Origin: Ustulina deusta
Taxonomy: Eukaryota > Ascomycota > Sordariomycetes > Xylariales > Xylariaceae
NCBI GenBank assembly: GCA_023159155.1
Contig: JAJNNX010000004.1
Location: 496,001 to 560,000 of the forward strand
Reading direction: 5' to 3'
Length of the DNA stretch: 64,000 nt
Made by a program: the position numbers and the translations under genes
Notes under the pieces: model-generated
Told to the model about the DNA's origin: nothing
Seen by the model: only the letters and a program-made list of their open reading frames with translations
The model's database searches: none
In this document: positions 23,755 to 34,595 of the stretch, piece after piece
Numbering within the stretch: position 1 is the stretch's first letter
Layout: each line of letters opens with the position of its first letter

Positions 23755-26248
23755 ATGTGGAAGGCCTCCATCCAGCGGCATGTCCGCTTGGGCAATGTTG
23801 CTCGCCAATTGTCGACTGTTTCGTTGATGCGAAGCGCTCGTTCCAATCACCTCGCCGCCATCCTACGCCAGACACCATCGCAACCTGCTTTGCGGCGTCT
23901 CGCTCCTACACATGTCTTCTCTCGTCTTTACACGGCGGAATCCTCTGCCGCGGAAGCTGACGGGCAAGGTCGACCCACGCCTGCACCACCAGGTCTCATC
24001 ACTCGCTTCGCTGATCTCTCCCAACTCGGTGTCAATGAGGGCCTTATACAAGCTCTGACCCGAGGTATGGGCTATGAGACTATGACCGAGGTACAGTCTA
24101 TGGCGATCAACCCCGCCTTGAAGGGAGTCGACATGTGAGTGAACTTACTCCTTGCCCCCCGTTGCCTGTTCAGTCCTTGCTAATCACCGCCATCATCATC
24201 TCAGGGTTGCCCAAGCCAAAACGGGCACGGGAAAGACTTTGGCTTTCTTGGTCCCTCTGTTCCAGCGTGTTTTGGTAGACCAACCCCAACTAGCCGACCG
24301 TCGGGCTAAACGTCGCTCTTCGTCCGAAGATATCCGTGCCATTATCCTATCACCCACTCGTGAGCTTGCTGAACAGATCGGTGTGGAGGCCCGGAAACTT
24401 GCCAAGAATACTGGCATTGTTGTCCAAACTGCCGTAGGAGGCACCAGAAAACGGGAGTCTCTCTGGAAAATGTGGAACGAGGGCTGCGATGTCCTTGTCG
24501 CTACGCCCGGAAGATTAAATGATCTACTCACGGACCCAGCCGCCAGAGTTGCAGCTCCCAAACTGCAGGCCTTCGTCCTCGACGAAGCGGATCGAATGCT
24601 TGATGTTGGCTTTACCGACGAAATACGTGCAATCCAGGACTCGCTGCCATCGCCAACTGACGTAGAACGACAAACTCTCCTTTTCTCCGCCACCATCCCT
24701 CGCGATGTGGTTCACCTTGCCAAGAGCATGGTCCGCGCTAATAACTTCGAGTTTGTACAAACTATTAAGGCAGACGATGTAGCAACGCACGAGAGTGTTC
24801 CTCAACACCTTGTCACAATCCAAGGTCTCGAGAACGTATATCCCGTGATTTTAGAGATTGCGGAAAAAGCACAAACTGCAGAGAACGCTGGCGCTCCGTT
24901 CAAGGCCATTGTCTTCTTTTCAAACACCGCTAGCGTTCAATATGCGTACGAAATCTTCAGAAGGACTCGGTCGTTCTCACGTCACAATGGGACTGAGATG
25001 TATGAGATCCACTCAAAGTTGACTCAATCCTCGCGCACGAGGAGCGCTGACTACTTCCGCAAGGCCACTTCTGCTGTTCTGTTCTCGTCTGATGTCACAG
25101 CGCGAGGAATGGACTTCCCCAATGTGACAGACGTCATCCAGATTGGTCTTCCACCTGACCGGGACCAATACATTCATCGAGTTGGCCGTACAGGCCGTGC
25201 CGGAAATTCTGGTAAAGGCTGGCTGATCCTCACTCCTGAAGAGGTACGGGAGGCACGTGAGCGTCTTACGAACTTGCCAATCAAGCCCAACGACACAATA
25301 GAGTCCGCAAAATTCGGAACGGGGGATTCCTCTGCACCTGAGGCTGTGTCCCGCCTTTTCAAGCGAATTTCAGACGCATACGTAAATATACCAGCGTCTA
25401 GCTTTCGGGCCGTATACATGGCCAACCTCGGCCAAAAATTCGGCAGATTTTTCCAGGCGCCAGATATGATTAGGATGTTAAACGACTGGTGCTTACGTGG
25501 CATGGGCTGGAAGGAACCCCCTGCTATACCCCCGAAGATCGCTGATATGCGTGGGTTGAGGCGTATACCTGGGGTCCGAGTTGGCTACGATGAAGAAGTG
25601 GAACCGGTGGAACGTGGATTTGGTCATCGTTTTGGCTCAGAGTCTAGTTTTTCACGCGATAGCTCGTCAGGCCAGAGAACCTATACCCCCCGTGGCTCGT
25701 CAGACTCTGGAGGAGACTTTACCTCCGGTGGCTCGTCAGACTCTGGAGGAGGCTTTACCTCCGGTGGCTCGTCAGACTCTGGAGAAGGCTATACCCCCGG
25801 TGGCTCGTCAGACTTCAGAAGCTATGGCTCCCGTGGCTCGTCAGACTTCAGAAGCTATGGCTCTCGTGGCTCGTCAAACTCCAGAGGAGGCTATGGCTCC
25901 CGTGGTTCGTCAGACTCCAGAGGAGGCTATGGCTCCCGTGGCTCGTCAGACTCCAGAGGAGGCTATGCCCCCCGTGGCTCGTCAAACTCCAGAGGAGGCT
26001 ATGGCTCCCGTGGCTCGTCAGACTCTAGAGGAGGCTATGGCTCCCGTGGTTCGTCAGACTCTAGGGGAGACTATGGCTCCCGTGGCTCGTCAGACTTCAA
26101 AGGAGGCTATGGCTCCCGTGGTTCGTCAGACTCTAGAGGAGGCTATGGCCGCTCCGGTCGCTCCGGCCGAAACAGCTTCGAAGACCGCTTTTCATCACGC
26201 GATGGTGGATCACGCGACACCCGCTCCACTCCCCGCTCCAGCTTCTGA
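23755..26248 (+). CDS. Mitochondrial DEAD-box RNA helicase, MSS116-like, 807 aa
   Basis: ATP-dependent RNA helicase, by similarity to Mss116-type proteins acting in mitochondrial splicing and translation. Exons 23755-24134 and 24205-26248 join in frame. The N-terminus is rich in Arg, Ser and hydroxyl residues without acidic residues for about 60 positions, as expected of a mitochondrial presequence. All helicase motifs are present: Q-motif region (MTEVQSMAI), motif I AKTGTGKT (about 131-138), Ia PTRELAEQ, ATPGR, DEAD (253-256), SAT, and in the second RecA domain ARGMDFPNV and HRVGRTGRAG. The C-terminus ends in a Gly/Ser/Arg/Tyr-rich array of 13 near-identical 11-12-residue repeats, probably an RNA-binding disordered tail. 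The Met at 23755 is chosen over an upstream in-frame ATG at 23596 because it begins the presequence and has better context. Confidence 0.93.
25693..26150 (+). repeat. 36-bp coding tandem repeat in helicase tail
   Basis: About 13 head-to-tail units, mostly 36 bp (two are 33 bp), encode G-S-S-(D/N)-S-R-G-G-Y-G-S-R and variants. The first three units form a subfamily with Ser-Gly-Gly/Phe-Thr-Ser-Gly. Middle units are nearly identical at the DNA level, implying recent expansion or homogenisation. A second frame (+1) also stays open across the whole array. Confidence 0.95.
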
Positions 26249-28110
26249 AACTAGGAGCATGACGTTCTAATCGAGACGTTAATGAAGCGCTTATCTCCTC
26301 CTACGACATTACCAAATCGGGTTTCACAAAGGGTTCATCTCCTTGTAGTGTAAAAATAATAGGTCCTAGGAAATGTACAACATCAGAGATGTAGATAGCA
26401 ATCGTTCATCCAGAGGCGTCGGACGGAGTTGAGAGTTTGTACGTCCTTGACTTGGGTAAAAGCTGGTGGTTACTTAGTAGGGCTTAGGCGGGGCTTAGGC
26501 GGAGCTTCTGCCCGACGCGAGCAAGGTCTGAACGATTCATTGCTGAAATCTCTACTTCATTATTGTACTATACGGAGGTGAGGTTGTACGTAACATTAGA
26601 AGGCGGGCACCAATATCGCTGACTCATTAATGATGAAGAAATCATTCACTCCATGACCCCGATTCCTCATGATTGGCAATTCTTTGGCAGACTTTCGCGG
26701 CATGTTCGTGTCTCTTTACTCCGGCTATTCTTAATATTCCATATATTTACCGTACCTCACTTCATCATAACCCCCCCCCCCCCCCCCCCCTCCCTATGAG
26801 CTAGAATGCGTCAAGTTGAGGGCTCAACGCATCTAGTGGACCGCAAACCTTTTCTGCCGCCACGGAGTTCGTTCCTTGCTCGAAATATACAGTAGGGAAT
26901 ATCTAGGTCGCGATGTGGTCACCTGCGATGCTGTGTGGCTAAAGGTGAGTTCGCTTCGTGGGTGAGATTTGAAGTGAATTAAAAGAACGTGAGGGAACGG
27001 TGCCATGGGAGGTCCTTCTCCACTGCCCAGTTGTGATTGTGATGAACGCCTGGCTGAGGAGTGCTTCAAGGAATCCTCATGGCTAGTGAGTGAATCGCTC
27101 AATTACTTGTCTTCGATTTCCAAAACTTTGGGAAACGTAGGGCCTGGGCCCGTTGGTACGGCCAGTCCTGGCTCAGTCTCCTCTAGACTTGTGCTTTACT
27201 AGTACGGGGACAACGGTGCTTGAGTCGAGGGTAGACTCGCCACTGTCTGTCTCGTCGATCCCTGGTACTGGAGTGCTGATTCTTGCTGGATATTCTGGTG
27301 GCTGGGAAAAGGTTCACTGATGCTTTTCCACTCTATGCTAGCGAGGTGGGCGTTCTGTGAGACATTGAGAATGGAGGCTGTGAGAAGGTTGTATGTAGGA
27401 TGCTAACTAAGTCTTTTCTATCTTTACATGTACACACAAAATACTGTTGTTACCAGCTTTTCGAGGGTTTATGTTAGCTGTAGTGTTCACAATACGTATT
27501 TCTTTTTTTCAAACACGCCTACTTTTATTCCTTGTGCCCCTCTTAATTTTTGTGCGTGATTTCTTGGTCCACAGGATCATTGAGAAGCTTGAGTTTACCT
27601 GGCAGGTTGCTTGGCTTCCACAAAGGAGACCCAACGGTTCAGATGGCAATGTATTCATGTCATCTCGATAGAAGTGACTTCTCATGATGCTTTGGATTGA
27701 GCTTTGCTGACGACCTAGGGAGTATGTTTACAGGAACGAGAACATATCTATATACTGATTGTTTTCAATGTTTTCCCGTTTCCTCCCTAGTTCGCCGTTC
27801 AGAAGAGCAGTCCACACATAACCCTTTACAGTCAAGAACTCTCCGTAGCAGCAACCAACTTGCATTAAGGTATACCATGATACACTGGGTGCCGCCTGAT
27901 AGCCATACAAGAACCGTGGCGATGTATACCATGATGCTATATCACAGGTCGAGGGTTTGGGCCGACCGCCAATTTTTTTTCCACCTAAATCCCTAGCAGA
28001 GCCAGACGAGGAGGGAGGATACACGGAAGGTGGTCGACAGACGGGACCCGAAGGAAAGGGAAAGAAATGAAATTGGCGGCAACGCCGGGGATGGCCTAAT
28101 CCTTAGCTGC
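26249..28110. other. Intergenic region with poly-C tract
   Basis: No gene recognised. The start is the helicase 3' untranslated region. A 20-nt C run lies at 26771-26790. Short frames at 26833-27102 (-) and 27005-27202 (+) overlap one another and carry no motif. Confidence 0.5.
26771..26790 (+). repeat. Poly-C tract (20 nt)
   Basis: Uninterrupted run of 20 C in intergenic DNA downstream of the helicase gene. The opposite strand could form a G-quadruplex. Confidence 0.95.
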
Positions 28111-28662
28111 TTAGCGGCCATCACCCGGGTTCGCATCCGGGGAGCGAATGCCTCGTCGGCCGTTGACAAAGACTTCAACCATCCAGTCTGATATCGCAGA
28201 ACGTGTTAATAATAATAATGTGTCTAATGACTAATCAAGGGCCCGGAGAGAGATGTAACTTACCGATGACCTCCTGCTTGGTAATCTCCCAGCACTAGTG
28301 GAAGGTAGGGCTGCCAGAGACCTCAAGACCGTGGACATTCTTCAGGTGTGCCCAGAGCTGGCCATAACGGCGGAATCGGGTGGAGCAGGGGCATCCTCCA
28401 TGACGACAGAATCTTTCCCAGGGCATCACCTGAGCTTCACCCATCTGAAAGATTCCATGTCAGCCAGCTGAGGGACGACGGCCGAAGATAGATGCCAATG
28501 AGTGGCTGGTTGTAGTATACAGCAGTGACGATGGAGAGAACTAGGGCATATCAGACTTACCTGGTTGAAGTCATAGTGCGGCCAGGAGAAGTCTCGCTTG
28601 CGCTTGTTTAGGTACGGGTGTAGGACCGTTGGGTACCTGTTGCTGCCACGACGGGGAGCCAT
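28111..28662 (-). pseudogene. Small zinc-finger-like protein gene with in-frame TAG
   Basis: Exon 1 (28662-28561) begins in strong context (CAAGATGGCT) and encodes a basic, aromatic 34-residue start. A GTAAGT donor and TTTCAG acceptor lead to exon 2 from 28444, which encodes a Cys/His-rich stretch (FCRHGGCPC ... LWAHLKNVH) resembling a divergent C2H2 finger. The frame then meets TAG at 28297-28295, giving 83 aa. Directly after the TAG the same frame continues as plausible protein (CWEITKQEVI), reaches a perfect donor at 28264, and resumes at 28187 (DWMVEVFVNGRRG) to a TAA at 28111. It may be a nonsense-mutated gene, a readthrough gene, a sequence error or a short gene ending at 28295. No orthologue is recognised. 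Confidence 0.45.
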
Positions 28663-29959
28663 CTTGTCTTCTGCGTTGTGACTGTAAGTAATGTCTCGAC
28701 GTGTCGGAAAAAGCCGATGATAAATAAACTCACTGGAAAAAGTTCGAATATTCGTGACGAGGGCGATTGTAGGAGCAGACTAGCAGACTGATCACCAATG
28801 TCAGATATAAATATCAAACATCAAATAAAACTCCCTAATGAATATCAGAGTGAAAATAAGCCAACTTACTGATGCTATCTTGATTGTAGTGATGCTGCTA
28901 GAGTGGTGGCGTGGCGTGTCGTGGGAGCAAGACGAGCAGGTAGGTTCTGCGCGGTCTCGAGGAAGGGAAGAGAAAGAAGAGATGCCCAGGATCCAGGAAA
29001 AGAAAATTCCTTTTATGGCCCTTAGACTTCATTTGTTGCGAGTTATTTGGTGATTTGTAAGAATGCAGTTGTGTACGCTGGTTAGGCGCAAAGCCCTCAT
29101 GTAGCACGCTGCTTAGACGCGTAGTCTCGTCCCTTAACCCCCTTTACCGGGAAGAGTAAGATGCACGCTGTTTATATGCGTACTTCCGGACTGTTCTGGA
29201 GCTCTATTCTTCTGCTCCGCTTTTGAGAGAACGTGTGAGGCGCCGATTGAGTGTCATGGGTTTCTGGAGGTTTGCTACCACTGATGCTTCCACCGCCTGG
29301 TCTCGCCATCGTCATTGTAGGAGGAACGAATTTGTACGAGATCTTATAAGGGAACAGAAGAAGGCCGAGTGTAGATATTATCACACCAGTTGATTACCAG
29401 TATACTAGCTTGCGTGTCCCCAGCTTGTCTTCTTGTTGAAAGATCTGTATTCCGTTTCGCATTTTCAACTGGCCACAGATGACGTCTGAGAAGTCTAAAG
29501 CTGGATTTACGGGCTGTATTCTGGAAGTACGAGCTTGAGAGCAAGAGATCGTAAATGATACGCAATCCATCTTGGAAGATGCTTTGTTTGTTTACGTGAG
29601 GTGTTGGTCGTAATGTAGAGCCTGGCCTCATTTAGAGATCTTTGATAGGGAGCTAGTAGAACTCGGGTCAATACTACGACACGATGTGAGCCGCGAACGC
29701 TAGCCTAGAAGGCCCTGATTGCGAGCGGGGGAGACGTTCGCCAGAATATTCCTGTTCTCTATATAGCCTTCAGAGTGGTTTGGCCGTAAGTTATGTTTTG
29801 TGCGAGCTCTACTTGTTTCCTCTTTCGACCCCTGAGCCATATGGCAAGATGTGTGCTCTTCTCAAAGGTACCAATTAAACAGATCCTAGCTTAGCCCCAT
29901 AAACGCCTTCCAATGCATATCACATACCGATAGTTTTAACAAGTGAACCTCGGGCTATA
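28663..29959. other. Intergenic region
   Basis: Includes the likely promoter of the zinc-finger-like gene. Two overlapping minus-strand frames (29344-29631, 95 codons; 29172-29384, 70 codons) could be parts of a small spliced gene, but I see no motif and do not call it. Confidence 0.45.
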
Positions 29960-31164
29960 TCAACTCCTTCCTTGGAGCATCATATTAGCATCCCACAATA
30001 GGACTCGCTCGTCCCACCCAACCGTTGCAACCCAGCCACTGACACCAAACAAACACCAGTCAACGCCGGTCACGAACTCCGTATGCCTGTTCATTATGCC
30101 TAGTTGTAAGCCTGCCTTTACGGGAGAAGAGCTTTCAGGGGCGGCCATAGTGGAGCCATCTGTCCATAACCTGACCGTCATGTCATAACTAGCGCTGAGC
30201 AAGATGTCGGAGGAATGAGGGCTCCAAGCGAGTCTCCGTACAGCGTAGTCGTGGCCCATCATTATAGACACAGGACCTGATGTTGTATTCCTAATATCAA
30301 AGGTTCTTATTACCCGGTCCACACCCCCTGTAGCTATGACCGAGTCTCTATACTTGTTCCAATCATGAGTCAATATCTCGGCTGGCATGAATGGAGGCGA
30401 AACACCAGGGGGCATCGGCGCCGAGGGGGGCTGATGAACTGGTATCTTAGTGGTGAGATGATATTGGGCGTTGACAGGTGTCCGAAGGTCGAATATGCGG
30501 AGGTGCGAGTCGGTCGACACAGCCGAGACGATATTTGGATTCGAGGGGCAATAGGATGTGCTGTAGGTACAGTTGCCAACAGGGAGCGTCCTGAGAGACT
30601 CTTTCCTGGCAGGGGACCACTTTGAAGCAGCTGACATTAGCGTTACGGCAAGACATAAGACATGGCGGCGACAAGCACGTGGAGAATGGCCATACAATTT
30701 TTATAGTTCCGTCCCATGAACTCGAAGCGAAAGTGTCTTTGGTCACGGGGCTCCAAGCGACAGAATACGCTTCGCGCTTGTGTTCGTGGAAGTTCATGAC
30801 AGGAAACTCGTCGACATTGACGTCGTAGAGCTTGATGGACCCGTCTCCGCAAGCAGCAAGCAGCTGGTTCTCGTTGGTCTCGGACCAGGCGAGATCATAC
30901 TGGGCATCGTTGGTGTCGAAGCTTCGAAGGCATGGTTAGCAGTGTTGCGACGGGACCACGCTGTCTGTGCTCACGAGGGCATATCGCATACGTCTTTTCT
31001 ACCTGAATACCCTGAGGGCCCAGGCCCAGGCAAAAGAGCCGGCCATTGCCGACGATGCCGTAGTTGGCGGCCGACGCGACGGCAATGCGCGAGTCGTAGT
31101 AGGGGGAGTATTTGACGGCGTAGGGGTTGAAGCCAGGGGTGCGGAATTCTAGCATGGACGCCAT
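29960..31164 (-). CDS. PEX7: Peroxisomal targeting signal 2 receptor, 352 aa
   Basis: WD40 receptor that binds PTS2 signals in the cytosol and delivers matrix proteins to the peroxisome. Exons 31164-30992, 30921-30696 and 30619-29960 join in frame. The N-terminal FRTPGFNPYAVKYSPYYDSR segment is highly characteristic of PEX7. WD repeats follow, with dipeptide signatures such as VAWSP, WDGTIKIW (restored by the second splice), IFDLR, FDIRN, LAWSPHS and VRLW, ending with VGWDERVLLWD. The length is normal for the family (about 320-380 aa). It is arranged head-to-head with the AlkB-type gene, with 481 bp between start codons, so the two may share regulatory DNA. Confidence 0.95.
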
Positions 31165-31645
31165 GACCAGGTATGTTGAGTCTGTGAGCCAATTACAGCT
31201 CTGCTAAACCATCCTAAAGGCTTAATTGAGATCCTCGTCACATTCGAAGAGTTGAAGGAAAGGTAGACAAGTAGGTATGCCAGGCCGCAGTCGAACGCCA
31301 TGTCGAGGTGGGATGAAAGCTATCGGGACAGCACCCCGGGCCTGGGGTATACTGTGGGGGGAGACGTGGGGCCTCGGCTTGATGTCCGTGATTTTAGTGG
31401 TTTACCTTTTGGGTCTAGTCCATCCCCCCTTATACCACTACACTGCACCAAATTCTAGTACCGAGGGAGTGTGTGCCTTCTCCATAGAGGCATATTATTG
31501 GTCGCCCTTCACTTACAAGGACAGGACACAGCGACCTGACTAACATCTGATTTCTCAACAGAACTCAGTGCATCCGTGCAGCAAAGGAACACGGAAAACA
31601 TCATGAGAGAAGCACCATCATCTTCTTCTTCAGTTAGCCCACATA
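31165..31645. promoter_or_regulatory. Shared divergent promoter of PEX7 and AlkB-type gene
   Basis: The only DNA between the two divergent starts, so both core promoters should lie within it. It is mixed in composition, with no obvious TATA box near either start and no open frame of note. Confidence 0.5.
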
Positions 31646-33274
31646 ATGGATGCTTTTCTAAGAGGCGCAAAACGCAAATCATCCTCCGTCGCCCGAGCAT
31701 CGATTCGGGATGACGATGAGGACTCAACCGAGGTGAAGCTCGCAATGCTTGCCTCTTTATTCCCGAATATATCCCAGGAAGTTCTGCTCGATGCACTTCT
31801 GGCTAATGACGGATCTGTTGACCAAGCTGCCTCTTCCCTCCTCGACAGCCAAACAGAACCAAAGAAACCTCGCGCTGCCACCACTGTGGGAGCTCAGACA
31901 TCGCTCAGGTCCTTTGCATCTAACTCATCCGCGACAGGAGGAACTGGGACGGCTAAAAAGGCAAAGTTGCTGTCGAAGAAGGGGGCTACGCTCTATCTGT
32001 ACGACCCTGAAGACATCGCAGAGCATACCCCATGTAGCATTATTCACAATTTTCTCCCACAAGAGGAGGCCAATGATCTGCTCCGAGAAATGTTAGAAGA
32101 ATCGAAATCCTTCAAGAAGGTCACCTTCAAACTCTTCGACAATATTGTTCAGAGTCCACACACATCAAGTTTCTACGTGGCTACAGAGGCCGAAATGAAT
32201 ACGCAGAAGCACGAGTACTTCTATTACGGTGGACGTCTAGAAGTGAGTGCGATTTTGTAAGCCTAATCGAGACCAGGTCTTGTCCAGGCAGGGCAGTTCT
32301 GAAATTAGACCAATAATCCATCATTCTAACCCATCCCCATCAAGGTTCTGCTTCAACCCATTGTACAAAGCACTAACCCCTTGTAGGATGTTCGACGACT
32401 CACGCCCCAACTTCTACGGGTGAGACCCAAAGTGCAAGAAACGGTCAATAAAGCAATACAAACCCGCATCAAAACGCGCAAGAAGCTGAGGTACCAATGT
32501 CCCGATGAGTGGACGCCAAATGCCGCTTTCGTCAACTGCTACAATGGGCCTCAAGAATCTGTTGGGTATCATAGTGACCATCTGACATACCTGGGTCCCC
32601 GGGCTGTTATTGGCTCGCTCTCCCTGGGTGTGGCACGTGAGTTCCGTGTTCGCCGTGTGGTGCCGAAGGACGCCGACGACAACTTGACAGAGGATGGCGA
32701 TGCACAAGGACAAATATCCATTCATCTGCCACACAACTCACTACTCATTATGCATGCTGAGATGCAGGAAGAGTGGAAGCATTCGATTGTACCAGCGCAA
32801 GCTATCGATCCCCACCCCATCGCTGGCAATCGAAGGATTAACATCACTTATCGTGATTATAAGCCAAACTTTCACCCAAACCTTACGCCAAGATGCAAAT
32901 GCAACCTTCCGGCTATCCTCAGGACTGTGCAGCGAAAGAAGGATAATTGGGGAAAGTACTTCTGGAGTAAGTCCTAATTGCCCTTTGATCTCCTAGTTGA
33001 ATACTGCCTGACCTTGATTGATTTGTCATTATCACGGAACATGTTGAAGTATATGCTAGGAAATGCTGACACTGACACCGTATGTGTCATAGTGTGTCAT
33101 CGTGGTAATGCCCCGGGTAAGGAGAGCTGCTCTTTCTTTCAATGGGCGGATTTCGACGACGATGGAATACCCAGCTGGGATAGTGCGCGATACAGGAAGG
33201 CTAGCGCAACAGCAGGACATGGCCCTGGGGTAAGTGTGACAGAGAAGCAACACCCAATAGTTAAAGAGCAATAA
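31646..33274 (+). CDS. CUE - AlkB dioxygenase - GRF zinc finger protein, 452 aa
   Basis: Predicted 2-oxoglutarate/Fe(II)-dependent dealkylase acting on DNA or RNA. Exons 31646-32242, 32387-32966 and 33093-33274 join in frame. A CUE ubiquitin-binding domain covers about residues 29-69 (MLASLFPNISQEVLLDALL ... VDQAASSLL). The dioxygenase core has the metal ligands His261 and Asp263 (GYHSDHL) and a distal His331, plus the AlkB hallmark R349-x-N351-x-T353-x-R355. A C-terminal GRF zinc finger follows, with Cys369, Cys371, Cys394 and Cys405 and the GKYFWMC / CSFFQW motifs, split by the last intron. The GRF finger suggests binding of single-stranded nucleic acid, and the CUE domain suggests recruitment to ubiquitinated sites. 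The substrate is inferred only. All catalytic residues are intact. Confidence 0.92.
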
Positions 33275-33397
33275 ACCCAAGATTTGGATCCGCCATTCGC
33301 GTTTGATAAGTGTTGATAGTGACTGGAGTAGAGATCCTAACCTAGATACTTCATGATATGAGCCTCTATCCTACCATCCTGCCATCCACACTCCCGT

Positions 33398-34595
33398 TCA
33401 TGGCTCAACATATGTTGGCTGGATGAATGCATAGCCTTCTAAATGCTTCGGATTCAAATCCTTGACGTTTAAGCCGTTGATAACCCGCAGGTTGAAGGCC
33501 ATGAGGCCTTTGCTGCTGTTATACCATCGCCTGGTCTCTTCATCCAGTTGAGCAATCTCCTCATCAGCCCCCTGCTTTATCTCTGAGCAGATGGGGACGC
33601 CACAATTCTTGCAGAAGTTCTTGACGGCAAGTTTCGTGTTGAATGCATAGACTCCCAGGTTCTCTCTCCCCTCGATCACGACCTGCGTGCAGGGCGGATA
33701 GGCCCACGTAGCACCATACTATGTCATTCATGGCAGTCAGCAACCAGACATTTGTTTTGGAACTAGTCACAGTTTAGGTGATATGTAGTAGACTTACCCT
33801 AGCACAGATACTACAATTGCATTCCACCAACCCCTGATAATCTTTGTTAAGAGGCTGGGATTTTAGGCCGACGGTGATGGCACCGCAATGGCAGCTGCCA
33901 GTGTACAGCTGAAGACCCTCGGCATCCCCAGCCGGCTGGGGTCCTGTGAACTCGGGGGCTTCGTACACCGGAGGGAGAGAATATCCGTCAAAGCTAGATA
34001 TAATACCGTGAGCATGGAACTGCCATGATCAAAGGGGGGCCGTTCATGGAGTCTTACGTCTTCAGATCGAGCTTCCAGACATCGACTTGGCCATGCTGAA
34101 CTGTGCGCACCTGGAGACCAGTAAGCTGTCTTCGAAATCACTACGGCGCTTTGGAAAAGATTTGATGCAAACCTACATTGAATGCGTTGTCTGGCAGCTT
34201 ATCCTCGCCGTCCTTGGGGGGACTCAGGTGTCCAACGACCATGAGCGAGACTCCGCATGTCGAACAGAACTGCATGTCAAGAATCAGCGCCTTTCGTTGC
34301 AATTTCGCCATTCTCGATATCCACATGATTATTATTCCAATGCAATCACACATGGACGAACCTTGTGAGTAAACTGTTTCTTGTTGAAATTGTAGCTCGT
34401 CAGCGCCGATGGATCGCCCTTCACGAACTTGACATCAGCCGGCTTCGGGAAGACCCAGATGGCGCTCTTCTTGTAGCAGACGCTGCAGTTGCACTCCGAT
34501 GCCTGCTTGATCTCAGGCAAAGTGATCTCGTAGATGAATGCTGCACAGTGGCAGTTGCCGCGGTAGGTCTTGAGGGGTGCTTGCTGTTCAGTCAT
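33398..34595 (-). CDS. Tandem GFA/CENP-V domain protein, 298 aa
   Basis: Five exons, 34595-34362, 34269-34177, 34110-34058, 33993-33798 and 33718-33398, join in frame into one protein with two complete GFA (glutathione-dependent formaldehyde-activating enzyme / CENP-V) zinc-binding domains. Domain 1 has Cys15, Cys17 (GNCHC), Cys35, Cys37, Cys40 (ECNCSVC) and Cys80, Cys83 (FCSTCG). Domain 2 repeats the pattern at Cys161, 163, 185, 187, 190, 228 and 231 (GSCHC, ECNCSIC, FCKNCG). Single-domain members bind zinc and are annotated as carbon-sulfur lyases, but true substrates are mostly unknown. Met at 34595 is preferred over an upstream frame start at 34673 because it sits 12 residues before the GNCHC motif. 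The joined reading could be mistaken for two adjacent genes. Confidence 0.88.

Noticed and set aside
25693..26150. CRISPR-like regular repeats
   Set aside because: The units are contiguous, without spacers, and encode a repeat in a eukaryotic protein.
28117..28145. GGTTCGCATCC resembling a tRNA B box
   Set aside because: It departs from the GGTTCGANTCC consensus at the invariant A, the arms do not pair into a T stem, and no A box or acceptor stem surrounds it. It lies in a probable coding exon on the other strand.
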